DNA from: Dethiothermospora halolimnae
GTDB lineage: Bacteria; Bacillota; Clostridia; Tissierellales; VENL01
DNA: 64,000 bases
Reading direction: 5' to 3'
Assembly: GCF_037577855.1 (NCBI RefSeq)
Contig: NZ_JBAKFX010000008.1
Coordinates: 50,655-114,654, forward strand
Both the position numbers and the translations under genes were made by a program. Below the pieces are notes generated by a model. The model was not told where the DNA came from and did not search any database. It worked only from the letters and a program-made list of their open reading frames with translations. Positions 42,901 through 51,142 of this stretch are shown piece after piece; positions within the stretch are counted from its first letter, which is position 1, and every line of letters starts with the position of its first letter.

Positions 42901-43033
42901 ATTTAAATCTATCATTAACTCCCCTTTCGTAGCTAAGGGCATCTTCTATATTGTTATAAGATATAAAGTAAGCTCTACTATCTAACCTGTTTTTATGTAT
43001 TATATTTAGATTTTCCCAATCCTTTTTTTTCAT
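39974..43033 (-). CDS. lacZ: Beta-galactosidase, glycoside hydrolase family 2 (LacZ type)
   Basis: 1019 residues, the normal LacZ length. It has the sugar-binding jelly roll (NPTGCYRTSFYI, SYLEDQDMWYLSGIFRDVSL), GVNRHDFHPELG, NAVRTSHYPNDP, the acid/base region IIMWSLGNESGFG, the nucleophile region HCEYGHAMGNGPGG, GGFIWEWIDHG and the C-terminal beta-sandwich domain (about 720-1010). No signal peptide, so a cytoplasmic enzyme that needs a transporter. None is adjacent, and no lac-type regulator is seen nearby. Its last bases provide the ribosome binding site of the following glycosidase gene. Confidence 0.97.
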   Translation of the reverse strand: MKKKDWENLNIIHKNRLDSRAYFISYNNIEDALSYERGVNDRFKLLNGDWKFLFTDHPDKLPKEFYKRDFADKDWDTIPVPSNWQLEGYGDMHYTDLLYPFPINPPHVPKNNPTGCYRTSFYIDHSWDDKQSILRFEGVDSAFYLWVNGNFVGYSKGSKLPSEFDISKYINLGKNSVTVKVLKWSDGSYLEDQDMWYLSGIFRDVSLFKRDKGHINDIHIKTTLDDNYINGNINIKTTIENLYNDSKKYKLKYRLFDKSNKLIIEETSEAIMVSNNKSKTVDHNIKIDNPKLWSAEDPYLYNLVVTLIDNEEIEHISQRVGVRQIEIKGENLLLNGKKIMLHGVNRHDFHPELGRYVPYDTMVKDVEMMKSFNINAVRTSHYPNDPRFYDLCDQYGLYVIDETDLECHGFEEIGNLSLISDDPDWEGVYVDRMERMVNRDKNHPSIIMWSLGNESGFGCNQKAMAKKTREIDDTRPIHYEGDVKCEVSDVYSTMYSSFEKLEKIGKEEGKPHIHCEYGHAMGNGPGGLKEYEEIYEKYNRLHGGFIWEWIDHGIKTADENGKVYYKYGGDYGDKPNNSNFVIDGLVMPDRTPSPSLYEYKKIIEPIKIKAIDLTKGLVNIKNNYSFIDLGHLDMVYSIKSDGKILESGKVDFGHINPGADKDINIDIDLNNYNEDTDYYMEIKFVLNRDKSYASAGHIVSIENFLLPIGNKSFGNSLKGETLRITEEDNILKIDGSDFNIEFDLLYGKFKSFIYNGRSLLVDGLTLNFWRATIDNDMYLVKEWKKQFIHLMKSYVMDSNYTVEDDKCIINIKGISAPPNRDFGYNSDITYTIYGNGVVDIGTKLKPFGKRPEAMPRLGYNFKVKESINNFHWHGRSGQSYVDSKESNPMGTYKATVDDLFVDYVYPQENGNHTDTRWLAISDIRGVGLFITGESFDFSGHYYTTEDLENAKHTNELMKRDFISVNIDYGQNGLGSNSCGPRALDRHTLKPKDIEFNIKIKAFDKNQLSPKALYRRVRNV

Positions 43034-43055
43034 TATGACATCCCCCTTTGCTTAG

Positions 43056-43955
43056 TTAAGAATTATTTATTTCACCTTTTCTATTTCCCCTTATAAACTT
43101 CCATTTTGTTTCTGCTGTTATTATGGATATAAAAACCACAACAGAGCCTATAATCATTTGCACAGTAAAGGGGTCTCCTAAGATTATAACTGATAATAAG
43201 CTTCCAAATACTGCTTCAAGACATAATATTATTGCAGTATGGGTTGATGTTGTATATTTCTGAGCAACAGTTTGAATTAAAAATGCAACCAGTGTACTAA
43301 ATACCCCCAAATACAATATTGCCATAATACCTTTAGTAGTTACACTATTTGGTATAGGTTCAAATATAAATGATAGTACTATGGACAGTACTGCTGCCGT
43401 TATAAACTGTATAACTGTAAGGATCACTGGGTCATGCTTTTTAGCAAATAATCCTATGGAAACTATATGACATGCAAACAATAGGGCACATAGTAGGGTA
43501 AGACTATCCCCTTTATTTATATCTATCCCTTTATTTAAAGTAAGTAGTCCTATTCCTATAACCGCTAGAAAAGCTGCAATAAAGTTATATCTGTCTGGTT
43601 TTTCTCCTTCCACAATCCAATATAAAAATGGAACCATAACAACATTAGTCCCTGTTAAGAATGCCTGTTTAGATGGGGTTGTATAATATATCCCCATGGT
43701 TTGGGCAGCAAAGGCTGAAAATAGGAAAAAACCTATTATAGCTCCAGCCACCACATCATTTTTATTTGCTTTCTTTAATCTCTTAAAAAACACTATAACC
43801 ATAAGTATGGAAGCTATGGAAAATCTAAAGGCATTCATATACAAAGCGGTAATGGAATTTGATGCTATCTTTGTGGCTACAAAGCCACTTCCCCATATGA
43901 TAGCTACTAAAAGTAATGATAAATCTGCATATAAACTCTTATGATCTCTTTTCAT
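43056..43955 (-). CDS. DMT-superfamily (EamA) transporter
   Basis: 299 residues with ten membrane segments in two EamA repeats (AIIWGSGFVATKIASNSI at the first helix; LEAVFGSLLSVIILGDPF in the second repeat). Family members export amino acids, nucleosides or other metabolites. ATG 43955 is preceded by AAAGGAGG; an upstream frame extension has no good site. It lies 19 bases after a cupin-type regulator on the same strand and is probably controlled by it. Confidence 0.88.
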   Translation of the reverse strand: MKRDHKSLYADLSLLLVAIIWGSGFVATKIASNSITALYMNAFRFSIASILMVIVFFKRLKKANKNDVVAGAIIGFFLFSAFAAQTMGIYYTTPSKQAFLTGTNVVMVPFLYWIVEGEKPDRYNFIAAFLAVIGIGLLTLNKGIDINKGDSLTLLCALLFACHIVSIGLFAKKHDPVILTVIQFITAAVLSIVLSFIFEPIPNSVTTKGIMAILYLGVFSTLVAFLIQTVAQKYTTSTHTAIILCLEAVFGSLLSVIILGDPFTVQMIIGSVVVFISIITAETKWKFIRGNRKGEINNS

Positions 43956-43974
43956 AAATCCTCCTTTAAAGTCA

Positions 43975-44538
43975 CTATTTTTCTTTGAATTTATTTGGAG
44001 TGTTAACAGCAAGTAATCTCACTATTTTATTTGTGTAGTTAGACCAATTATGACTTACATTTGAACTAATATGGGCACTATCACCTGGATATAAATCATA
44101 TCTTTTATCTCCAACATACAGGGTTAGTATCCCTTCTAATATATATATAAACTCTTCACCTTCATGACTATATCCTTCCACATCCTCGTCATCGCTACTG
44201 GGAAGTACTTCTATAAGTCTTGGAAACATATCTTTATCCATTAGACTATTTGATAGTTGATAATGAATAAATTTTGAATTATCTATTTTAAATATTTCCT
44301 TCTCATGATGTCTAACAATATCATCCTGTTTATTCTTGGGAACTACGAAGAAGTAACCTAAATCTATTTCAAAAACATCTGCTATCTTTTGTAAAGAATC
44401 TATTGCTATAGTTGTAAGACCCCTTTCAAGTTGAGATAAAAAACCGGTTGATAAATCTGTTTTATCACTTAAGTCTTTAAGGGTCATATCTTTACCTTTC
44501 CTCAGCTCCTTAATTTTTTTCCCAATATCATCATGCAT
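43975..44538 (-). CDS. XRE-family regulator with C-terminal cupin domain
   Basis: 187 residues. The helix-turn-helix (about 7-62) has KIKELRKGKDMTLKDLSDKT and LSTGFLSQLERG. The cupin (about 105-185) includes EGYSHEGEEFIYILEGILTL and YPGDSAHISSNVSHNWSN. This is the PuuR/small-molecule-sensing type. It is followed by an EamA transporter gene. An inverted repeat overlapping its own promoter region (44577-44604) suggests autoregulation. Confidence 0.92.
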   Translation of the reverse strand: MHDDIGKKIKELRKGKDMTLKDLSDKTDLSTGFLSQLERGLTTIAIDSLQKIADVFEIDLGYFFVVPKNKQDDIVRHHEKEIFKIDNSKFIHYQLSNSLMDKDMFPRLIEVLPSSDDEDVEGYSHEGEEFIYILEGILTLYVGDKRYDLYPGDSAHISSNVSHNWSNYTNKIVRLLAVNTPNKFKEK

Positions 44539-44576
44539 AAAATTCCTCCTTATTTTTTATAAAATTTATCTATATT

Positions 44577-44604
44577 ATCTATTATATTATATCAGATAAT
44601 AGAT
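44577..44604. promoter_or_regulatory. Inverted repeat over the promoter of the XRE-cupin operon, candidate operator
   Basis: ATCTATTAT (44577-44585) and ATAATAGAT (44596-44604) are perfect 9-bp arms with a 10-base spacer. On the minus strand the spacer contains an extended -10 (TGATATAAT). Confidence 0.55.
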
Positions 44605-44642
44605 TTCATCATTTTTATGAAAAAAGTTTATATTTATGAAAT

Positions 44643-44671
44643 TTGACATTAGCTATTACTATGGCTAAAAT
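44643..44671 (+). promoter_or_regulatory. Promoter of the TSCPD gene
   Basis: TTGACA (44643-44648), a 17-base spacer and TAAAAT (44666-44671), 49 bases before the ATG. Confidence 0.75.
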
Positions 44672-44720
44672 ATACTAGGTGATATAAAGTGATAATGACA
44701 TATTAGAAAGGGGACATAAA

Positions 44721-44975
44721 ATGAATACATATACTACAATGGGAGTATGTACAAAACAAATTTCCTTTGATATTGAGGATAATAAGGTTTATAATGTGAG
44801 TTTTTTTGGTGGGTGTCCTGGAAATCTAGAGGGAATAGCCAGTCTAGTAGAGGGCATGGATATAAATGATGCAATAAATAAACTTAAAGGTATAAAATGT
44901 GGACCTAAAAGTACATCTTGTCCAGACCAATTGGCAAAGGCCCTTGAGGAGTATATTAAAAATAAGGTAGCGTAG
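44721..44975 (+). CDS. TSCPD-domain small protein (TIGR03905 type)
   Basis: 84 residues. It contains VCTKQISFDIEDNKVYNVSF, FGGCPGNLEGI and the name-giving TSCPDQLAKAL with conserved cysteines (C11, C32, C54, C61 by position in the chain), as in the stand-alone relatives of the C-terminal zinc domain of class II ribonucleotide reductases. A role in metal binding is plausible; the function of stand-alone members is not established. It has its own promoter and terminator and so is monocistronic. Confidence 0.88.
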   Translation: MNTYTTMGVCTKQISFDIEDNKVYNVSFFGGCPGNLEGIASLVEGMDINDAINKLKGIKCGPKSTSCPDQLAKALEEYIKNKVA

Positions 44976-44980
44976 GATTG

Positions 44981-45007
44981 AATAAAAGGGCCAAGGGCCC
45001 TTTTATT
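44981..45007 (+). terminator. Terminator of the TSCPD gene
   Basis: AATAAAAGGGCC AAG GGCCCTTTTATT hairpin followed by TTG, six bases after the stop codon. Confidence 0.8.
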
Positions 45008-45375
45008 TTGTTCATGGTTCAGAGGCAAAATATCTAAAAGAATTTTATTATTAAAATCTTTTTACTTTAAACTATGTTATACCAGTTAGTTGTTTCCATT
45101 ATTTATTGTATACTTTTTATAAAATAGTATATATTCTTTTCAATTTTTCTTATTTTCTTTATATTTTATTGTCTTTTTACAATATCTTTAATAATCACTG
45201 CATATTACCTATTTAAAGGGAATTATTATGTATTAATGACCTTACATATTTTTGTATTCTATAAATTAATCTTATTTTTTAATAGCCTAATTTAATGGAG
45301 TTCTACATATGCAATATATACTAATTACATATATTATTTTTTTAATACTTTTGTTATATATTACAAATATAGTTG
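45008..45375. other. AT-rich intergenic region without a recognised gene
   Basis: I see no reading frame with a ribosome binding site and no known RNA family here. It is part of the long upstream region of the xanthine-type permease gene. Confidence 0.45.
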
Positions 45376-45389
45376 TGTTAACGTTTTCA
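45376..45389 (+). promoter_or_regulatory. Candidate CcpA (cre) site upstream of the purine permease
   Basis: TGTTAACGTTTTCA fits the cre consensus TGWNANCGNTNWCA at every position. It lies 141 bases before the permease start. A single site found by eye. Confidence 0.4.
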
Positions 45390-45431
45390 TATGTTGATTT
45401 ATATATTTTTGTAATATACACTTATCTTTAA

Positions 45432-45476
45432 AATCAGATCTGATTCACTTTCAGGAAAACTTTTTCCTGTTTTTTT
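45432..45476 (+). promoter_or_regulatory. Leader with palindrome and terminator-like hairpin before the permease
   Basis: The perfect palindrome AATCAGATCTGATT (45432-45445) is followed by CAGGAAAA-CT-TTTTCCTG and seven T (45452-45476), then 53 bases to the ATG. The arrangement suggests attenuation, but I see no purine-riboswitch core. Confidence 0.45.
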
Positions 45477-45529
45477 AGTTGTTTTCGTCATAATTTTAAC
45501 ATTTTTATTTAAATCTAAGGAGGAATATA

Positions 45530-46891
45530 ATGGATAGTGATAAACCAGTAGATAGTAAGGACTCAGGAATAGATATGTTGTATGAAATCAATGATAAACC
45601 TCCTATTCCTGTGGCAATATTATTAGGATTTCAACATATCATAGCTGCCTTTGGAGGTATAGTTGCAGTTCCTTTAGTTATAGGTAGTGCTTTAGGACTC
45701 TCTGTATCCGATGCTGCTTTTTTAGTTAGTGCGTCAATTTTCGTGGCAGGTATAGCTACCTTTATACAAGCTAAAGGCATAGGACCTATAGGTGCTCGAG
45801 TTCCCTGTATTATGGGTACTGACTTTACATTTGTTGGTCCATCAATTGCAGTTGGACAAACTATGGGTATGGGACTTCCGGGAATATTTGGTGCAACAAT
45901 TTTAGGATCCTTTACAGAAATTATATTAAGTAGATTTATAAAACCACTAATGAGATTTTTCCCACCGGTTGTTACCGGTACAGTTGTTACCCTTATAGGT
46001 CTGACCTTGCTTCCAGTCTCCATAGATTGGGCCGCTGGAGGAGCAGGTGCTGCCGATTATGGAAGTCTAACTAATGTAACTTTATCTATGATAGTTATGG
46101 CTATAGTTATTGTATTAAATAGGTATGGTAAAGGAATATTCAGTAGTGCATCTATTCTTATAGGTATAATAGTAGGATATATAATAAGTTATCCTTTAGG
46201 ATTGCTTGATTTCACAGCTGTTAATGATGCCCAGTGGGTTGCTCTACCTCAAATATTTAAGTTTGGTGTTGATTTTAAATTAGCGGCGGTTGTACCATTT
46301 TTAGCTGCATATTTAGTTACATCAATTGAAACAATAGGTTGTTTGATGGCAGTTGGAGAAGCTTCAAATAAAAGTTTATCCAGTGATGAGCTAGGTTCTG
46401 GACTTTTAGCCGATGGTGTAGGTAGTTTTATAGCAGGTTTCTTTGGTGCTGGTCCTAATACATCCTTTAGTCAGAACGTAGGGCTTATTCCAATGACAAA
46501 GGTTGCAAGTAGATTTGTTGTTATTATATCCGGTATAATATTAATGCTTTTAGGTATATTCCCTAAGGTAGGTGCATTAATTGCCATAATGCCAGACCCC
46601 GTTTTAGGTGGTGCAGGTATTGTTATGTTTGGTATGGTTGCGTCTTCTGGTATAAAAACATTAAGTAGGGTTAAGTTAAATAACCGTAACCTTCTTATTA
46701 TAGCGGTATCAGTTGGCTTAGGATTAGGTATAACTGTAAGACCTGACTTTATCGCTAATCTACCAAATTGGTTAAAGATGTTATTCTCATCGGGAATAAG
46801 TACAGGTACTATAGTTGCCCTTATACTGAATATATGCCTTAAAGAGGAAAAACCTAATGTAGAAAAAAATATCAGTAAGAAAGTAGCTTAA
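45530..46891 (+). CDS. NCS2-family purine permease (xanthine/urate type)
   Basis: 453 residues, about 14 membrane segments. It contains LLGFQHIIAAFGGIVAVPL (the QH motif of helix 1), VPCIMGTDFTFVGP, TSIETIGCLMAVGEAS with the substrate glutamate, and GPNTSFSQNVGLIPMTKVASR, which is nearer to xanthine and uric-acid carriers (PbuX, PucJ/K) than to uracil carriers. Proton or sodium symport is expected. A strong ribosome binding site (AAGGAGG) precedes it. It is monocistronic with a long upstream region. Confidence 0.9.
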   Translation: MDSDKPVDSKDSGIDMLYEINDKPPIPVAILLGFQHIIAAFGGIVAVPLVIGSALGLSVSDAAFLVSASIFVAGIATFIQAKGIGPIGARVPCIMGTDFTFVGPSIAVGQTMGMGLPGIFGATILGSFTEIILSRFIKPLMRFFPPVVTGTVVTLIGLTLLPVSIDWAAGGAGAADYGSLTNVTLSMIVMAIVIVLNRYGKGIFSSASILIGIIVGYIISYPLGLLDFTAVNDAQWVALPQIFKFGVDFKLAAVVPFLAAYLVTSIETIGCLMAVGEASNKSLSSDELGSGLLADGVGSFIAGFFGAGPNTSFSQNVGLIPMTKVASRFVVIISGIILMLLGIFPKVGALIAIMPDPVLGGAGIVMFGMVASSGIKTLSRVKLNNRNLLIIAVSVGLGLGITVRPDFIANLPNWLKMLFSSGISTGTIVALILNICLKEEKPNVEKNISKKVA

Positions 46892-46936
46892 AGAAACTCC
46901 AAATAGGATTTATTAAAATTATTGACAAAGTAATAA

Positions 46937-46966
46937 AAAAGAAACTCCAAAGAGAGTTTCTTTTTT
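46937..46966 (+). terminator. Terminator of the purine permease gene
   Basis: AAGAAACTC...GAGTTTCTT stem followed by TTTTT, about 46 bases after the stop. Confidence 0.8.
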
Positions 46967-47092
46967 ATTAAATTCTTGCTCTCTACACAAAACAAAGGTT
47001 CCTTTGTTGTAACTTTAAATTTTCGTAATATTCTTGATTTTATAAAATATAATTGATAAAGTATAGTTGGATAATTATAAGGGGGTGTAGTT

Positions 47093-48523
47093 GTGAAAGT
47101 TGAAATGTCAAAATATTTATTTAATACTAAAGACATATTAAAAGAACTGATTTCTAAATTGTCAGAAGATTATAATTATGTTTCAGTGTTAGGTACCGAC
47201 ATATCAGGTAAAAGTTTCAGTGTAACAAGAACAGGGATCGATATCGGGGATTCCCACTTGACGGAACGGGGGTTTGTTTTAAGAGTTCATAATGGTATTA
47301 ACTACTCAGAGTTTTCCTTTAATAAAATTGATAATATAGACAGTCTCATTGAAAATGTAAAAAACAAAATTAATGGTGACTTAGAAAGACTAAAAAACTC
47401 TAATATCAAAATTAGCTCCTATCCTATTATAGAGGAAGAGAAAATAGAAAAATCTTTTCATGGAGATGTAGAAATTCTTCCTAGTGAAGTAACTGATAGG
47501 GAAAAGATAGATAGGATGACAAACATTATGAATAAAGCTCTATCTTCTTCAGAACATCTTATTGATTTTAGGGTTGGCTATAATGAAATTCATATATCTA
47601 AGGTTTTTGTATCAACTAAAAAAGATCTAGAACAAACATACATAGCTTCTGAAGGATACCTTGCTCCTATAGTTCGAAGGGACAATAATACTAAATATAA
47701 TTTTGAAGGTTTCTCAGGACTTAAAGGAGCTGAAATATTAGATGAAATGGAAAGTGGATATGAACAAGCAATAGAAACTGCTGTTAATCTATTGGATGCT
47801 AAGAAGGTTAAACCAGGGGAATATGATATAATTTGTGCTCCTGATATTACTGGACTTATAGCCCATGAGGCCTTCGGTCACGGTGTTGAAATGGATATGT
47901 TTGTTAAAAATAGGGCAAAGGCTGTTGAGTATCTAGATAAGGCTGTTGCTTCTGATTTAGTAGTTATGCACGATGGAGCTAAAGCGGCTAAACAAGTAGG
48001 ATCTCACCTTTTTGATGACGAGGGAACTATGGGTACAGATACAGTTATTATAGATAATGGAATCCTTAAAACCGGTATATCAGATTTATTATCTGCCCAA
48101 AGGCTTGGTACCAAGCCAACAGGAAATGGAAAAAGGGAGTCCTTTGAAAGAAAGGCCTATGCCCGTATGACCAATACCTTTATTTCCCCTGGAAATGATG
48201 ACTTAGAGGATATAATAGCATCAATAGATAAGGGTTATTTACTTGAAGGATTAATGAGCGGTATGGAAGACCCTAAAAACTGGGGTATACAATGTATGAT
48301 CCTCCAGGGTAAAGAAATAATAGATGGAAAATTAACTGGAAATATTATAAGCCCTGTTATAATGACAGGATATGTTCCCGATCTATTAAAGTCTATATCC
48401 ATGATTTCAAAGGAAGAAGATTTTAAACTCTTCGGTTCTGGTATGTGTGGAAAGGGTCACAAGGAATGGGTTAAAAACTCTAATGGAGGCTCCTATATTA
48501 AAGCTAGGGGGAGGTTAGGTTAA
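47093..48523 (+). CDS. tldD: TldD-type metalloprotease subunit
   Basis: 476 residues. The zinc site is HEAFGHGVEMDMF (HExxxH) in the middle. SFERKAYARMTNTFISPG, GMCGKGHKEW and the C-terminal GGSYIKARGRLG are typical of the TldD family. TldD and PmbA (TldE) form a heteromeric protease that trims unfolded peptides and matures microcin-type peptides or cleaves antitoxins. The start is GTG at 47093 behind GGGGGTG; an ATG four codons later is possible. It shares one base with the pmbA start, so both are made together. Confidence 0.92.
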   Translation: MKVEMSKYLFNTKDILKELISKLSEDYNYVSVLGTDISGKSFSVTRTGIDIGDSHLTERGFVLRVHNGINYSEFSFNKIDNIDSLIENVKNKINGDLERLKNSNIKISSYPIIEEEKIEKSFHGDVEILPSEVTDREKIDRMTNIMNKALSSSEHLIDFRVGYNEIHISKVFVSTKKDLEQTYIASEGYLAPIVRRDNNTKYNFEGFSGLKGAEILDEMESGYEQAIETAVNLLDAKKVKPGEYDIICAPDITGLIAHEAFGHGVEMDMFVKNRAKAVEYLDKAVASDLVVMHDGAKAAKQVGSHLFDDEGTMGTDTVIIDNGILKTGISDLLSAQRLGTKPTGNGKRESFERKAYARMTNTFISPGNDDLEDIIASIDKGYLLEGLMSGMEDPKNWGIQCMILQGKEIIDGKLTGNIISPVIMTGYVPDLLKSISMISKEEDFKLFGSGMCGKGHKEWVKNSNGGSYIKARGRLG

Positions 48524-49815
48524 TGATAGATAATATTAAAAATATACTATCAACCATTGATGTAGATGGTTGGAAAATAATAGAGACTAAAACTAAATCT
48601 ACTGAACTATTCTTTGTAAAAAAAGAACTTGATATGAATAGGGGAAAAGATGTACATCATATAAAGGTCTTTGTCTATAAAGATTTTGTAGAAGATAATA
48701 CAAAATATAAAGGCTCATCATCAACAAATATATCACCTACTATGGATGATACGGAAATAAAAGAAAAGTTAGAAGATGCGGCCTTTGCAGCAACCTTTGT
48801 TAAGAATGAATATTATCCTTTAGTAAAGCCTGTTGATATGGATGTTAAAAATATGAATAGTACATCTAGGCCCATATCAGAGTGGGTAAATGGACTAGTA
48901 GACGGTATCTTTAAATACGATACATTAGAAAAGGGAAGTATTAATTCATCGGAATTATTTATAAATGATGTATCAACAAGGATAGTTAACTCTGAAGGAG
49001 TAGATGTTTCCTATGAAGGTTATGAGGGACAATTGGAGTTTATTACAAATTGGACTGAAGATGGGGAAGAAATCGAACTATATAGAGATATTAAATTCTC
49101 TGATTATAATCCTGATTATTTAAGTGAGGAAGTAAATCACATGCTTAATATGTCAAAGGAAAAAGCAATGGCGACTAATACTCCAAACCTTGAAAAACAA
49201 ACAATCCTATTAACAGGAGAACCTGTTAAAGAATTTTTTAACTATTATTACCAAAGGGCTAATACCAGGGCCATATATGAACAAATATCAACAGAAAAAC
49301 TTAATGAGAGTATCCAAGGAGATAGTATTAACGGGGATTTAGTTACAATAAAACTGGATCCTGTTATGAATAACTCTTCAAAGTCCAAGCCCTATGATAA
49401 TGATGGTTTACCCCTTAAAGAAGTTACAATAATAAAGGATGGAATACTAAAGTCCTACTGGGGTAATACTAGATTCAGTAGTTATTTAGATATAGAACCT
49501 ACAGGTGATATTGAAAATATAGTTGTAGAGGGTGGAAGCAAATCAGTAGAAGACTTTAAGAAAGAACCTTATTTAGAATTACTTGCTTTTTCTGATTTTC
49601 AAGTTAATCCAATAACAGGGGATTTTGCAGGAGAAATAAGACTTGGAAGATATTTTGATGGTGAAAAAACAATTCCAGTATCCAGCGGTTCAATCTCCGG
49701 TAACATAAAAGAAGTTCAAAAGAATATGTATCTATCCAAGGAGATTAACCAAGATAATAACTTTATAGGTCCAAAAACAATACAGCTATTTGACATAGAT
49801 ATCTCAGGAAGTTAA
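48523..49815 (+). CDS. pmbA: PmbA/TldE-type subunit
   Basis: 430 residues. The C-terminal half has KSKPYDNDGLPLKEVTIIKD, GILKSYWGNTRFSSYL, NIVVEGGSKSVEDF and FSDFQVNPITGDFAGEIRLG, as in the catalytically inactive partner PmbA; there is no HExxxH. It is translationally coupled to tldD (ATG overlaps the TAA by one base). No substrate-like small peptide gene was found next to the pair. Confidence 0.9.
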   Translation: MIDNIKNILSTIDVDGWKIIETKTKSTELFFVKKELDMNRGKDVHHIKVFVYKDFVEDNTKYKGSSSTNISPTMDDTEIKEKLEDAAFAATFVKNEYYPLVKPVDMDVKNMNSTSRPISEWVNGLVDGIFKYDTLEKGSINSSELFINDVSTRIVNSEGVDVSYEGYEGQLEFITNWTEDGEEIELYRDIKFSDYNPDYLSEEVNHMLNMSKEKAMATNTPNLEKQTILLTGEPVKEFFNYYYQRANTRAIYEQISTEKLNESIQGDSINGDLVTIKLDPVMNNSSKSKPYDNDGLPLKEVTIIKDGILKSYWGNTRFSSYLDIEPTGDIENIVVEGGSKSVEDFKKEPYLELLAFSDFQVNPITGDFAGEIRLGRYFDGEKTIPVSSGSISGNIKEVQKNMYLSKEINQDNNFIGPKTIQLFDIDISGS

Positions 49816-49856
49816 AAAACCTGGGACAAAGGGCCAGTCCCTTTGTCTTAGGTTTT
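49815..49856. terminator. Convergent terminator
   Basis: AAAACCTGGGACAAAGGG / CCCTTTGTCTTAGGTTTT stem between the convergent pmbA and HAAS-type genes. The same CCTGGGACAAAG arm recurs at 51101-51142. Confidence 0.75.
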
Positions 49857-50691
49857 ATCTATTATTTATTCCTTTTTTACTTAATATATTTTCTATATCC
49901 TTCATTTGACCTTTATCCACTTTAAACATAGGTCCATTCATAATGTTATTTAATTCAAGTCTAATCTCATAAACTATTCCATTTTTTCTATGGGATTTTA
50001 TCCATCTATATGATTTCACATCCTCCCATTTTATAAATCTATTAAATGCAAAAATTCCATCTTCATATATTGGGGTTGACCTTGTATAAGTATATTCGGT
50101 TGTGGCATAAATTGATATAAACTGCCATAAGGGAATCATAACATTAAATTCAAACTCTTTAGATATAATCTCTGATATTAATATAAATAAAAGAAGTATT
50201 ATATAAAATCCAAATATCCATCTAGCTAAACTTTGATAGGATGATACTGCCTTTACTTTTCTTATATGATATATTATATTGTTTTTCCCTTTGAATTTAA
50301 TATGGTTTTTAATAATTGGAATAGCCATAATTGATATAGATAACGTAATCAATAAAATACTGATTAACTCAAGTATTGATATTTCTCCATTTAGAGAATA
50401 AAAAACAGATATAATTGTAGCTATTATAGTTATGGCATAAATAGTTATCATAAAGTAATTTTTGTGGTCACTATGTATACTATTTAGTTCCCTTCCTACC
50501 ACTTTTGCATTTCCCATTTGATCTATTGACTTATCTACCGCTTCATTTTCACTATACCCCATATCAATATAGTCTTCCGATATGGCTAATATATGATCTT
50601 TTAACTCTTCTTTAGTATTATTAACAACCTCTTGATCTTTTATATAGTTTGAAACTCTACCTAGATAATCATCTATTTTTTTATATTCCAT
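49855..50691 (-). CDS. HAAS/DUF1700-type membrane protein, partner of PadR regulator
   Basis: 278 residues. The N-terminal helical signalling domain (about 1-70: YLGRVSNYIKDQEVVNNTKE, then HILAISEDYIDMGYSENEAV and DQMGNAKVVGREL) is the permease-prefix/HAAS domain regularly encoded next to PadR genes. Four membrane segments follow (about 78-190) and a C-terminal soluble stretch with FIKWEDVKSYRW, which resembles a bacterial PH-like (DUF5673-type) domain. It overlaps or abuts the PadR gene (one base). The function is unknown. Confidence 0.7.
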   Translation of the reverse strand: MEYKKIDDYLGRVSNYIKDQEVVNNTKEELKDHILAISEDYIDMGYSENEAVDKSIDQMGNAKVVGRELNSIHSDHKNYFMITIYAITIIATIISVFYSLNGEISILELISILLITLSISIMAIPIIKNHIKFKGKNNIIYHIRKVKAVSSYQSLARWIFGFYIILLLFILISEIISKEFEFNVMIPLWQFISIYATTEYTYTRSTPIYEDGIFAFNRFIKWEDVKSYRWIKSHRKNGIVYEIRLELNNIMNGPMFKVDKGQMKDIENILSKKGINNR

Positions 50692-50692
50692 C

Positions 50693-51019
50693 TTACATTC
50701 CCTCCCTTAGCACTTTGTTTACAGTTTTACTAAAGGTATTCCACTCTTTTTCTTTGCTAGAAAGCTCTTTTTGCCCTTTTTTTGTTATTTTATAATATTT
50801 TCTTTTTCTAGAATTTTCTTTTTTCTCCCAGTAGGCTTCTACTAATTTTTTCTTCTCTAAGGAATGTAGTATTGGGTATAATGTACCTTCTTTTAATTTA
50901 AAAACACCATCGGATATAACATTTAATTTTTTTATAAGACCATATCCATACATGGGTTCATTGGACAAAAGGGATAATATCAATGTTTCAGTACTCCCCT
51001 TTAATAGTTCTTTGTTCAT
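50693..51019 (-). CDS. PadR-family transcriptional regulator
   Basis: 108 residues. Winged-helix signature: GSTETLILSLLSNEPMYGYG followed by LIKKL, KEGTLYPILHSLEKKKLVEA and KYYKITKKGQKEL. It begins with AGGAGGGG before the ATG and is first in an operon with the HAAS-type membrane protein. A palindrome TAGTATTACTA lies between its promoter and the start and could be its operator. Confidence 0.93.
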   Translation of the reverse strand: MNKELLKGSTETLILSLLSNEPMYGYGLIKKLNVISDGVFKLKEGTLYPILHSLEKKKLVEAYWEKKENSRKRKYYKITKKGQKELSSKEKEWNTFSKTVNKVLREGM

Positions 51020-51067
51020 AGTACCCCTCCTATACTTAGTAATACTATGCCTCGAAATCCTATGTAT

Positions 51068-51096
51068 AGATTATCACTTACTCTTTTCATTGTCAA
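51068..51096 (-). promoter_or_regulatory. Promoter of the PadR operon
   Basis: On the minus strand: TTGACA (51096-51091), a 17-base spacer and TAATCT (51073-51068). It starts inside the T-run of the opp terminator. Confidence 0.75.
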
Positions 51097-51100
51097 TAAA

Positions 51101-51142
51101 AAAACCTGGGACAAAGATACTGTTCCTTTGTCCCAGGTTTTA
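51101..51142 (-). terminator. Terminator of the opp operon
   Basis: AAAACCTGGGACAAAG / CTTTGTCCCAGGTTTT perfect stem followed by a T-run on the minus strand, directly after the stop of oppF. Confidence 0.88.
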
